DNA from: Streptomyces sp. NBC_00568
Lineage (GTDB): Bacteria; Actinomycetota; Actinomycetes; Streptomycetales; Streptomycetaceae
DNA length: 64,000 nt
Direction of reading: 5' to 3'
Assembly (NCBI RefSeq): GCF_026341855.1
Contig: NZ_JAPENW010000001.1
Location: 6,129,001 to 6,193,000, forward strand
Shown: one piece after another, positions 44,703-53,100 of the stretch
Numbering within the stretch: the stretch's first letter is position 1
Layout of the letters: the number at the start of each line of letters is the position of its first letter
Program-made: the position numbers and the translations under genes
The notes under the pieces: generated by a model
Told to the model about the DNA's origin: nothing
What the model saw: only the letters and a program-made list of their open reading frames with translations
The model's database searches: none

Positions 44703-46018
44703 AGGAGCTCCTTGCCACGCGTCTCGGGGAGTCCGATCAGGGCGACCGCGGCCAGGGCGTAGCCGATCGCGCCGAACACCAGCGCGCCGCCCACGCCCCA
44801 GCTGTCGGCGAGGAAGCCGACCGTGGTGGGGAAGGCGGCGCCGACGGCCCGCCCGGTGTTGTACGTGAAGCCCTGTCCCGTGCCCCGTACCGCCGCCGGG
44901 TACAGCTCGCTGAGGAACGAGCCGAAGCCGCTGAAGATCGCCGACATGCAGAAGCCGAGCGGGAAACCGAGCACGAGGAGAAGGGTGTTGGAGCCTTCGG
45001 GGATGTTCGCGTAGGCGAGGATGCACGCCGCGGAGAGGATCGCGAAGAGCAGGATGTTGCGCTTGCGGCCCAGTCTGTCGGTGAGGACACCGCCCGTGAG
45101 GTAGCCGAGGAAGGCTCCGGAGATCAGGAGCGTCAGGTAGCCGCCGGTGCCGACGACGGACAGTCCGCGCTCCGTCTTCAGATAGGTGGGCACCCAGGTG
45201 GCCAGCGTGTAGTAGCCGCCCTGGACGCCGGTGGAGAGAAGGACCGCGAAGAACGTGGTGCGCAGCAGGCCCGGGGCCTTCGCCGTACCGGGTTTGAAGA
45301 TCGTGGTGAACGATCCCTTGTCCGCGCTCTGTTCGCGGACCGCGGCCGCCTCGGGGGCGTCCTGCACCCGGTGCCGGACCCAGAGCACGAGCAGCGCGGG
45401 CAGCGCGCCGGTCCAGAACATCACACGCCAGGCGATGTCGTCGTCGAGGAACTGGAAGACGAGCGTGTAGACGACCACCGCCAGGCCCCAGCCGACGGCC
45501 CAGGCGCTCTGGACCGCGCCGAGTGTGCGCCCCCGGTGCCGGGGGCTCGCGTACTCGGCGACCAGGATCGCGCCCACCGCCCACTCACCGCCGAAACCGA
45601 GGCCCTGGAGGGCGCGGAACACCAGCAGCGTCTCGTAGTTGGGCGCGAAACCGCAGGCGACCGTGAACACGGCGTAGGTGATCACGGTGATCATCAGCGC
45701 CTTGACGCGTCCGATCCGGTCCGCGACCACACCGGCGACGGCGCCGCCGACCGCGGAGACGACCAGCGTGACCGTGGTGAACAGACCGGTCTGGCCGCTG
45801 TCGAGGCCGAAGTAGGCCGCGAGGGCGACCATGCTCAGCGGCAGGGTGAAGTAGTCGTACGAGTCGAGGCCGTAGCCGCCGAACGCGCCGCCGAAGGCGC
45901 GCCGGCCCCGCGGGCCGAGTGCGCGCAGCCAGCCGAACGCGCCTTCCTGAGCAGTGGGTTCACCCGCGACGGGTGGAGTGTCGGCGGTCAGGGCCTGGGA
46001 TGGAGGGTTCGTGCTCAT
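44699..46018 (-). CDS. MFS transporter, probable 5-oxoproline/acid importer
   Basis: A 439-residue sugar/acid-type MFS protein with twelve helices: GGYGLDSYDYFTLPLSMVAL at helix 1, ADRIGRVKALMI loop 2-3, RALQGLGFGGEWAVGAILVA helix 4, and TDRLGRKRNILLFAILSA. This is the AAHS/MHS carboxylate symporter type. Position at the head of the pyroglutamate operon makes 5-oxoproline or a related acid the likely substrate. ATG 46018 chosen over upstream frames in repetitive DNA (46019-46200). Divergent from GntR. Confidence 0.85.
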   Translation of the reverse strand: MSTNPPSQALTADTPPVAGEPTAQEGAFGWLRALGPRGRRAFGGAFGGYGLDSYDYFTLPLSMVALAAYFGLDSGQTGLFTTVTLVVSAVGGAVAGVVADRIGRVKALMITVITYAVFTVACGFAPNYETLLVFRALQGLGFGGEWAVGAILVAEYASPRHRGRTLGAVQSAWAVGWGLAVVVYTLVFQFLDDDIAWRVMFWTGALPALLVLWVRHRVQDAPEAAAVREQSADKGSFTTIFKPGTAKAPGLLRTTFFAVLLSTGVQGGYYTLATWVPTYLKTERGLSVVGTGGYLTLLISGAFLGYLTGGVLTDRLGRKRNILLFAILSAACILAYANIPEGSNTLLLVLGFPLGFCMSAIFSGFGSFLSELYPAAVRGTGQGFTYNTGRAVGAAFPTTVGFLADSWGVGGALVFGAIGYALAAVALIGLPETRGKELL

Positions 46019-46209
46019 GGGCACCTCGCAGTGAGGGACGGAGCGTGCATGAGGACTGAGCCGTGCCGTGCCGTGCGGAAGCCGTGGGCGCCTGGGTGGT
46101 GCGCAGTGGTGCGCAGCAGTGCGGAGCGGTGCGCGGAGAGCTGTGCGGAGAGCCGAGCGGAGCGGTGTGCACATGCGGTGGTGCGGTGGCGCCTGTCCGA
46201 CAAGGTAGA

Positions 46210-46226
46210 GGATCGTTGAACGATCC
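46210..46226. promoter_or_regulatory. 17-bp perfect palindrome, GntR operator candidate
   Basis: GGATCGTTGAACGATCC is a perfect 8-1-8 inverted repeat in the 257-nt divergent region between the MFS operon and the GntR gene. A nested TTGA-N8-TCAA runs to 46231. This is the best operator candidate for the adjacent FadR-type regulator. Palindrome seen; binding inferred. Confidence 0.6.
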
Positions 46227-46275
46227 CTCAATACCCATGTTGTTTCGTTCTTGTATCTGCGATTGAATTCCGGGC

Positions 46276-46980
46276 ATGGCAGAGCTGACGGAACTGGCCG
46301 ACGATCGCGCCCTGTTGGGGCGCACCAGCACCGCCGAGCGGGTCTCGGACATCCTCAGGAGCCGGATCGCCGAGGGCTTCTTCCCGCCCGGGACCCGGCT
46401 GTCCGAGGACAGCATCGGCGGTGCGCTCGGCGTCTCGCGGAACACGCTGCGGGAGGCGTTCCGGCTGCTCACGCACGAGCGGCTGCTGGTGCACGAGCTC
46501 AATCGCGGCGTGTTCGTCCGGGTGCTCACCGTCGAGGACGTCGAGGACATCTACCGCACCCGCGCCCTCGTCGAGTGCGCCGTGGTCCGCGGGCTCGGCA
46601 GGCCGCCGTACGCCGTGGACGGGCTCGCCAAGGCCGTCTCCGAAGGGCAGCGGGCGGCCCGCGAAGGTGACTGGAAAGGGGTGTCGACCGCCAACATCCA
46701 CTTCCACCGCGAGCTGGTCGCCCTCGCCGGCAGCGCCCGCACCGACGAGGTGATGCGCAGCGTCTTCGCCGAGCTGCGTCTCGCCTTCCACGTGGTGGAC
46801 GACCCCCAGCGGCTCCACGAGCCCTACCTCGCGCGCAACCACGAGATCCTGCAGACCCTCCAGTCGGGCGACGGGGACGGCGCGGAGCGCCTTCTCGCGG
46901 GCTACCTCGACGACTCCCGCAAGGGCCTCGTCGAGGTCTACGCACGCCGGGTCGCCGACGGGGGGCAGGGCACCGACTGA
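46276..46980 (+). CDS. GntR-family regulator, FadR/FCD type
   Basis: A 234-residue regulator with N-terminal GntR winged helix (ERVSDILRSRIAEGFFPPGT, GGALGVSRNTLREAFRLLTH) and the helical FCD ligand domain (about 85-225; VEDVEDIYRTRALVECAVV, HRELVALAGSARTDEV) with its metal-binding Asp/His. Such proteins sense organic acids. Divergent position and the palindrome nearby make it the likely regulator of the pyroglutamate operon. ATG 46276. Confidence 0.93.
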   Translation: MAELTELADDRALLGRTSTAERVSDILRSRIAEGFFPPGTRLSEDSIGGALGVSRNTLREAFRLLTHERLLVHELNRGVFVRVLTVEDVEDIYRTRALVECAVVRGLGRPPYAVDGLAKAVSEGQRAAREGDWKGVSTANIHFHRELVALAGSARTDEVMRSVFAELRLAFHVVDDPQRLHEPYLARNHEILQTLQSGDGDGAERLLAGYLDDSRKGLVEVYARRVADGGQGTD

Positions 46981-47355
46981 CGCGGTGGCCCTCCGGTGGC
47001 AGCGGCGGAGGTCGCGGCGCCGCGCGTCGGGTGCGTGCCGCGGCCCGTCCGGGCCGTGGCCGACGCGGGGCAGGCGACCCGTCGACAGGTGGTCCGGGCC
47101 CCGCGGGTCGAGCCCCTGATACTCCGGGCCCGGTGGTGCGGGGTCCACGGTGCGGGCTCCGGTGGCCTGGGGCGCGGGGCCGGCGGTGCGGGCCCGGCCT
47201 GGAGGTGCAGGCCCGGTGGTGCGGGCCTGGCGGGGCAGCCCCGGGTGTAGCGGGGTGTGGGGTGGCGGGGTGGTGGGCTTGTGGAGGGGCCGGGGGCGGC
47301 GGTCGCTTCTGCGTCGTTTCGACCGTTGTCGGACCGAGGACCTAGTCTGTGCACC
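46981..47355. other. G-rich spacer upstream of the SMC-like operon, with G-quadruplex motif
   Basis: A 375-nt gap with no gene. It is strongly G-skewed on the plus strand. At 47252-47277 four G runs separated by 3-4 nt (GGGG-TGT-GGGG-TGGC-GGGG-TGGT-GGG) form a classic quadruplex motif. TAGTCT at 47343-47348 sits 7 nt before the GTG start of the next gene, the spacing of leaderless Streptomyces promoters. Confidence 0.5.
47343..47348 (+). promoter_or_regulatory. Candidate -10 box for leaderless transcript
   Basis: TAGTCT fits TANNNT, and the GTG codon at 47356 follows after exactly 7 nt. There is no good ribosome-binding site before that GTG. Both points favour a leaderless mRNA. No clear -35. 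Confidence 0.45.
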
Positions 47356-48873
47356 GTGACTTCGCCTGCATCGACGGACAGCGCTCCGCCCCAGCTCAGC
47401 GCGGGGCCGCGCCCGGCGCCGGGCCCGGCCGCCGACGAGGGCCTGGCGCGGCGGCTGCGCGCGCTCGCCTGCACGGCGCCGCTGCACGACCTGGACGTGC
47501 GCAAGGCGAACCTCGCGGGCGAGTACACGGTGTACGGCATGGCCGAGGTCGCCCTCGCCGCCATCGATCTCGTCACACTGAACATGGACTTCGACACGGG
47601 CGCCGACCACGACCAGATAGTGGCCAGGCTCATCCCGCGCATCGCCGCCCAGGCCCCGCGCCGCCCGGTCGTCGAGCACGAGCGCGTGGCCCGCTGGGTC
47701 CTCGAGAACCTGATCAACGTCGGCAGCGTCGACCGGGGCTTCCGTGCCGTGTACGGGACCTTCGCGCCCGACGGCACCTATGTGCGCCGCGACTACGACT
47801 TCAAGCTGATCGAGGAGGTACCGGGCTACGGGGGGAGCGTCTACCTCCGTACGACCGACGAAGCGGTCAACGTCCTCGTCGGCGCCCTCGACACCGACGT
47901 CACCAGCGCGCAGATCGCCGCCGAGGTCAAGCTGGAGGTCCTGATCAGCCGCGGCCGGCTGGCCGACGCCCAGCTCGCCGCCGAGCAGGCCCGCTACCGG
48001 ACCGTGCAGTACGCGGAAACACTGCGCAAGGCCCTCGACGCGACCCGGCGCAATGTGCGGGCCGTCGACTGGCTCCAGGCCGTCCCCGACATGATCGCCG
48101 AAGCCCTGGACCACGTGGCCGACCGCTACCGCCACGAGAACGCGATCCTCACGAACATCCGCAAGGCCCGGGACGAGTCCGAGGACCCTGAGCAGAAGCG
48201 GCGCGCCGCCGAGCTCGTCGACATAGTCAAGGACTGCATCCGCAGGCACACCCAGCTCCAGTCCCGCCTCCTGGAGGCCGGCCCGCTGTTCCGCGCCGAG
48301 CAGGATCGGCAGGCCTTCGGGACCCCCATGACGAGCTCGGGGATCGACCTCTACGGACACCTGGTCGCGCCGGTGCTGCCTCTGCCGGTGGAGCGGGCGC
48401 TGCGCGTCACCGACGCGTTCTTCGCGCGCGGGACGGGACTGCGTACACCTGTCGCCGTACGTGTCGCGGACCTCGTCGACATCCTGCTGACGCCGCCGCT
48501 GGAGCGGGAGCACCTCGGGGCCGAGATGCCCGAGCCCGATCTGATCGCGACACCGGACGACAGCCGGTTCAGCGATGAGCAGCTCGCCTCCGCCATGGAA
48601 CTGCTGAATCTGTCCCCGGACGCGCCGCGCCGGTTGTCCGGGCTGCTCGCGGAGGCCCGCCGCCGCGATCCCGAGCTGCCGTATCTCGTGGCGCTCCTGG
48701 CCGTGCACGCCGCGAGTCCACCGGTCGGCACCGCCTACCGGCAGGGCGAGGAGCGCCTGCTCTTCGCCGTGGACGACGGGACCGAGCTGGAGGATCCGGA
48801 GTTCGGCGGGGCCGACCTGATCGTGGGCATGGCCCTGCTCGACGCGGCCGGGATGAAGGCGGACCGGGCATGA
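47356..48873 (+). CDS. Kleisin-like subunit of an SMC-like complex (MukF/MksF/JetA-like)
   Basis: A 505-residue protein. After a disordered Pro/Ala-rich N-terminus, residues about 35-150 look like an extended winged helix (LHDLDVRKANLAGEYTVYGM, VARWVLENLINVGSVDRGFR), then a long helical middle (AAEVKLEVLISRGRLADAQL, QKRRAAELVDIVKDCIRRHT) and a C-terminal helical domain. Followed by a small MukE-like gene and a large SMC ATPase, this is the order kleisin-MukE-MukB of MksBEF/Wadjet JetABC. Identity rests on organisation and shape. GTG chosen by the leaderless pattern. Confidence 0.6.
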   Translation: MTSPASTDSAPPQLSAGPRPAPGPAADEGLARRLRALACTAPLHDLDVRKANLAGEYTVYGMAEVALAAIDLVTLNMDFDTGADHDQIVARLIPRIAAQAPRRPVVEHERVARWVLENLINVGSVDRGFRAVYGTFAPDGTYVRRDYDFKLIEEVPGYGGSVYLRTTDEAVNVLVGALDTDVTSAQIAAEVKLEVLISRGRLADAQLAAEQARYRTVQYAETLRKALDATRRNVRAVDWLQAVPDMIAEALDHVADRYRHENAILTNIRKARDESEDPEQKRRAAELVDIVKDCIRRHTQLQSRLLEAGPLFRAEQDRQAFGTPMTSSGIDLYGHLVAPVLPLPVERALRVTDAFFARGTGLRTPVAVRVADLVDILLTPPLEREHLGAEMPEPDLIATPDDSRFSDEQLASAMELLNLSPDAPRRLSGLLAEARRRDPELPYLVALLAVHAASPPVGTAYRQGEERLLFAVDDGTELEDPEFGGADLIVGMALLDAAGMKADRA

Positions 48874-49193
48874 ACGGTCTGCCGCCCGGGCTCGGGGACA
48901 GCGGGGCGCCCCCGGCCCTCGCGTCCGCCCCCGTCCTCGCGCCCAGACGGATTCTCGGGTCGGGCCGGATTCTCGGGTCGGGCCGGATCCTCGGGTCGGG
49001 CCGGACTCTCAGGTCGGGCCGGATCCTCGGGTCGGGCCGGATCCTCGGGTCGGGCCGGATCCTCGGGTCCGGCGTCGTCGGCCGCGCCCGGCCGACGGGG
49101 CCCCGGTCGTCCGGTCGGCCCGCCCCGTACGGGGCACCGGCCCGCACCCACGTACGCAACCCCGTACTTCCGAACAAGGAGCCCCAGCCGTGA
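48870..49193 (+). CDS. Repeat ORF bridging the SMC operon genes
   Basis: A 107-codon ORF begins with ATG overlapping the previous stop (ATGA) and ends with TGA overlapping the next GTG (GTGA). It holds seven copies of a six-residue unit (RILGSG and variants) from 18-nt DNA repeats. Whether it is a protein is uncertain; both overlaps suggest at least translational coupling. On the minus strand the same DNA reads RPEDPA repeats. No homologue is recognised. Confidence 0.35.
   Translation: MNGLPPGLGDSGAPPALASAPVLAPRRILGSGRILGSGRILGSGRTLRSGRILGSGRILGSGRILGSGVVGRARPTGPRSSGRPAPYGAPARTHVRNPVLPNKEPQP
48948..49073. repeat. 18-nt tandem repeat, seven copies
   Basis: Seven consecutive 18-nt units (consensus CGGATCCTCGGGTCGGGC) lie between the kleisin-like and MukE-like genes. 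Copies differ by 1-3 bases. Length is a multiple of three and in frame with the ORF at 48870, coding for RILGSG. Confidence 0.9.
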
Positions 49194-50068
49194 CCGAGCA
49201 CGTCGAGTGGAGTGAACCGGAGGCCACCGCCGCGCCGGCGAACGCCCCCGTCACACCGGCCGACGCCGCCGACGCGGCGCGGCTCGTGGCCTTCGGACTG
49301 CAGCCGAAGCTGCAGCCCGCGCGCGACCAGGAGTACGCCGAGCTGCTGCGCCGCTATCGCGAGGACCCGCCCTTCGCGCGGCTCGCCGACGCGGTCGCCG
49401 CCGGCCTCGGGCTGATCGTCCTGGAGGTGTCCCCGCGCGCGGGGATGGCGGTCACCGCCGCCGAGGACTCGGTCTTCGCCGTCCGCATGGGCGACTACGC
49501 GCGTCGCGCATCGGCCGACTCCGGGGACCGTTTCCTGCACGGACTCGCCCACCTCGCCGTGGCCGCCCTGGCCTTCCCCCGCCCCGAGGACCTCGCGGAC
49601 GACGGATACATCGGCCGCGTCTCGGTCAACGGCGTCGACGCGTTCGTACGGCAGGCCTGCCGACGCCTGGAGGAGCGGGCCGAGGAGACCGGCGAGAACA
49701 CCGACCCCGCGACCGACGCGCCGGGCCTTGAGGCGGCCTGGCGGATCTGGGCGCGGCGCAGCTCCACCGGGGCCACCAAGGACGCCCGAAGACTGGCCGG
49801 CTCGACGACGGGCATCATCGCCAAGGCCGTCGCCTTCCTCACCGACTCCGGGTTCCTCCAGCGCACCGGCGACGATTCCGGCGGCACGTACCGGACGACC
49901 GCCCGCTACCAGCTCCAGGTCCGCGACATGGCGGGCAGCGCGGCCATGGCCGAACTGCTGGAGCTGGGCATCGTCCCGGTGACCGACGGCACGGCGACGC
50001 TGCTGCCCGCGGAGGACTCCGACGACCTGGAGCTGGCGGCCGGAGCCGGACTGCCCTTCCACTCCTGA
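49190..50068 (+). CDS. MukE/MksE/JetB-like subunit of an SMC-like complex
   Basis: A 292-residue protein whose middle and C-terminal parts look like two winged-helix-like units (VLEVSPRAGMAVTAAEDSVF, AFLTDSGFLQRTGDDSGGTY, TARYQLQVRDMAGSAAMAEL). It is small, acidic and helical, as are MukE family proteins, which bind the kleisin middle region. Position between the kleisin-like and the SMC ATPase genes supports it. AAGGAG precedes the GTG; the preceding repeat ORF overlaps it. Confidence 0.6.
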   Translation: MTEHVEWSEPEATAAPANAPVTPADAADAARLVAFGLQPKLQPARDQEYAELLRRYREDPPFARLADAVAAGLGLIVLEVSPRAGMAVTAAEDSVFAVRMGDYARRASADSGDRFLHGLAHLAVAALAFPRPEDLADDGYIGRVSVNGVDAFVRQACRRLEERAEETGENTDPATDAPGLEAAWRIWARRSSTGATKDARRLAGSTTGIIAKAVAFLTDSGFLQRTGDDSGGTYRTTARYQLQVRDMAGSAAMAELLELGIVPVTDGTATLLPAEDSDDLELAAGAGLPFHS

Positions 50069-50137
50069 CGTCCGCCGGCCGCCCCCGGCTTCCTCCCACG
50101 ACCTCACCTCCCTTTACGACTACGAGAGTCCGCCGCC

Positions 50138-53100
50138 ATGTACGAGCTGTCCCGGGTCCGCCTCTACTCCATCGGGCCCGCCGGTGCGCGCTATGCCGAC
50201 ACCGTGCTGGATCTGCGCGGTGTCGGCCAGCCCGTGCCCGACCCCGCGCCCACCCAGGCGGAGTTCTTCGCGGAGGAGCCGGTCGGCCCGCCGCGCCGGC
50301 CCGCGCCCGCCGGCGTGCTCTTCCTGGAGAACGGCGGCGGCAAGTCGGTCCTGCTCAAGCTGATCTTCTCGGTGATGCTCCCGGGACACCGCAACACCCT
50401 GGGCGGCGCCAGCTCCGGCGTGCTGCGCAAGTTCCTGCTCGCCGACGACTGCGGACACGTCGCCCTGGAGTGGCAGCACACGCTGACCGGCGAGTGCGTG
50501 GTGGTCGGCAAGGCGAGCGAGTGGCGCGGGCGGCAGGTCTCCAACGACCCGCGGAAGTTCGCCGAAGCCTGGTACTCGTTCCGTCCCGGTCCGGGGCTCA
50601 GTCTGGACAACCTGCCCGTCGCCGAGGCGGGGCGGCGGCGCACCATGAAGGGCTTCCGCGACGCGATCACCGAGGCCGGCAAGGTGTACCCGCACCTCGA
50701 AGTGCACTGGGAGGAGATCCACGACCGCTGGAACGAACACCTCGGCGACCTGGGCCTGGACCCCGAACTCTTCCGCTACCAGCGGGAGATGAACGCCGAC
50801 GAGGGTGAGGCCGCCGGCCTCTTCGCGGTCAAGAAGGACTCCGACTTCACCGATCTCCTGCTGCGCGCGGTCACCGACACCCGCGACACCGACGGGCTCG
50901 CCGACCTGGTCGGCGGCTTCGGCAACAAGCTGGGGCGCCGCGCCGAACTCATCGCCGAACGCGACTTCACCGCCGGTTCCGCGGATCTGCTCGGCCGGAT
51001 CGTCGACGCCGCCGAGGCACGAGCACGCGCGCGTGACATCCACACCGGCGCCGAGCGGCGGACCCGGACGCTGGCACGCCGGCTGTCCGCGCGGGCCGTG
51101 CGGGAGCGCGTGCGCGCCGGTGAGCTCGCCCAGCGGGTGACCGCCGCCGCGTACTCCGTCACCCATGCCGAGGGCGCCCGCGAGCGCAGCGCGCTGATCG
51201 CCGCCGAACTCGCCTACCGCCACGCCTCGCTGGCCCTCGCCGGCGCGGAGAAGTCCGCTGCCGCGCAGAAGCGCGAGCTCGCCGACGCGCGCACGCTGCA
51301 CTCGGCCTGGCAGGCCGCCGAGCTCGTCCTGCGGCACCGCGCCGCCGCCGACCGCTCGACCCGCGTGGCCGACGCGATCCGCGAGGCCGAACGGGACGCC
51401 GCTCCCGCGCTCGCCGCCCGCGCCCGGGCCGCCGTCGACCTCGTCCGCGCCCTGCACCGGGCCGCCGAGGGCGCCGAGTCGCTCGCCAACGAGGAGGAGG
51501 AGCGGTCCGCCGGCCTCCAGGAGATCGGCGAGACTGCGCACGCCGACTCGACGTCCGCCGCCACCGCCGCCCAGCGCGCCCGCAGCGAGGTCGGTCATCT
51601 GCGGCAGCGCCTGTCCGAGGTCGAGCAGGAGACCGCCGAGGCGGTCCGCGCCGGCTGGCTCGACGACAGTGCCCCCGACGCCGACCCGGCCCGGGCCGCC
51701 CTCGCGGCCAGCGACGCGGAGAAGTCGGCCGTCGCCTCCTGGGACACCGCCCGTGAGGCCTCGCGGCGCGCCGCGGACCACGCGCGGGAGGCGGCGTCCG
51801 CCGAGTCCCGTGCCGAGCTGACGGCGGCCCGCGCGGCCGACGCGGCGACGGCCGCGGAGCGTTCGTACGAAGCGGAACGGCGTACGGCGGAGGCGCTGGC
51901 GGAGGAGGAGCGGCTCGCCGAACTGCTCAGTCTGCCGGGTGCCGACGCCCGCGGCGGCGTTCCGCAGCCCCGCCGTGACGAGGAGTCCGACGGACCCGCC
52001 GGCTCGTCCGGGGGCGCGCCGCTGACGCCCGAGGAGCTCGACCGGTACGCCGACGAACTCCGCGAACTCCTCGACGAAGGAGTCACCTCCGCCGAGCGGC
52101 AGCTCTTCGAACTGCGCACGGCCGCGGCCGACGACGCCCGGATTCTCGGGGCCCTCGGCGACGGCGGACTGCTGCCGCCCGGCCCGGACGTCCTGGCCAC
52201 CGTCGAGTACCTGGGCGAGCACGGCATTCCCGCGCTGCCCGGGTGGCGCTACCTCGCGCAGGCCGTCGACCCCGTTGACCACGCGCGCGTGCTGGCCGCC
52301 CGGCCCGAACTCGTCGACGGTGTGATCATCACCGACCCCGACACCCACGCGCGGGCCCGCGAGGTCCTCGGCGAAGCGGCGCTGCTGCCGCGCTCGGCGG
52401 TGGCCGTCGGCACGGCCGCCGCGCTGCTCGCCCCGACCCCGGCCTCCGACGCGGGAGACGGCGGCGTCTTCCTCGTACCGCCGAACCCGGCCATGCACGA
52501 CGAGCACGCGGCCGACGAGGAGCGCCAGACACTGCGGGCCCGCGCGGGCCTGCGGGACGAGGAGATCCGGGCCCTCGCCGCCCGCCTCGGCAAGGACCGC
52601 GAGCTGGCCGCGCGGCTCGCGTCCTGGCGCACCGGCTGCCCGGCGGGGCGGCTCATCGAGCTGGCCGCGACCGCGCGGGACGCGCGCGCGTTCGCGGAGG
52701 AGGCCGAGGCCGAGCTGGCCGAGGCCCGTACCGTCCGGGCGGAGGCCGACGAGACGGCGGCCGACGCGGCCCATGTGCGTGACGAGCGGCAGGAGGCCGC
52801 GCAGAAGGCCCGGCGCGCGGCCGACGCCCTCGCCGGACTCGCCTTCCGGCTCCGTGAGCGCGCCGGATGGCAGGTCAAGGTGCGCGAACTCGCCGACGAG
52901 GCCGCGGAGTCGGAGGCCCGGGCCCAGGTGTGCCTGGAGCGTGCCCGCGCCGCCGACGAGGACCGCCGCGCCGCTCAGCGCGCCGCCGACGACGCCCGCC
53001 GCACGGCCCGCGCGCTGCGCGCCGAGCGCGCGGAGATCGCGGGCGCCCCCGACGATGTGACGCAGGACGGTACGGCGGCGCCCAAGGCCTCGCTGCCCGC

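Noticed and set aside
46019..46209. N-terminal extension of the MFS protein or a separate small gene
   Set aside because: The region is repetitive (CGCACC, CTCCGC words) and would give an Arg/His/Pro-rich tail before a normal MFS start at 46018.
48948..49073. CRISPR-like array
   Set aside because: The seven 18-nt units are contiguous with no spacers, so it is a simple tandem repeat.
50120..52774. Minus-strand 884-codon frame inside the SMC-like gene
   Set aside because: Antisense to a coiled-coil gene; Gly/Arg/Val-rich with no recognisable domain.
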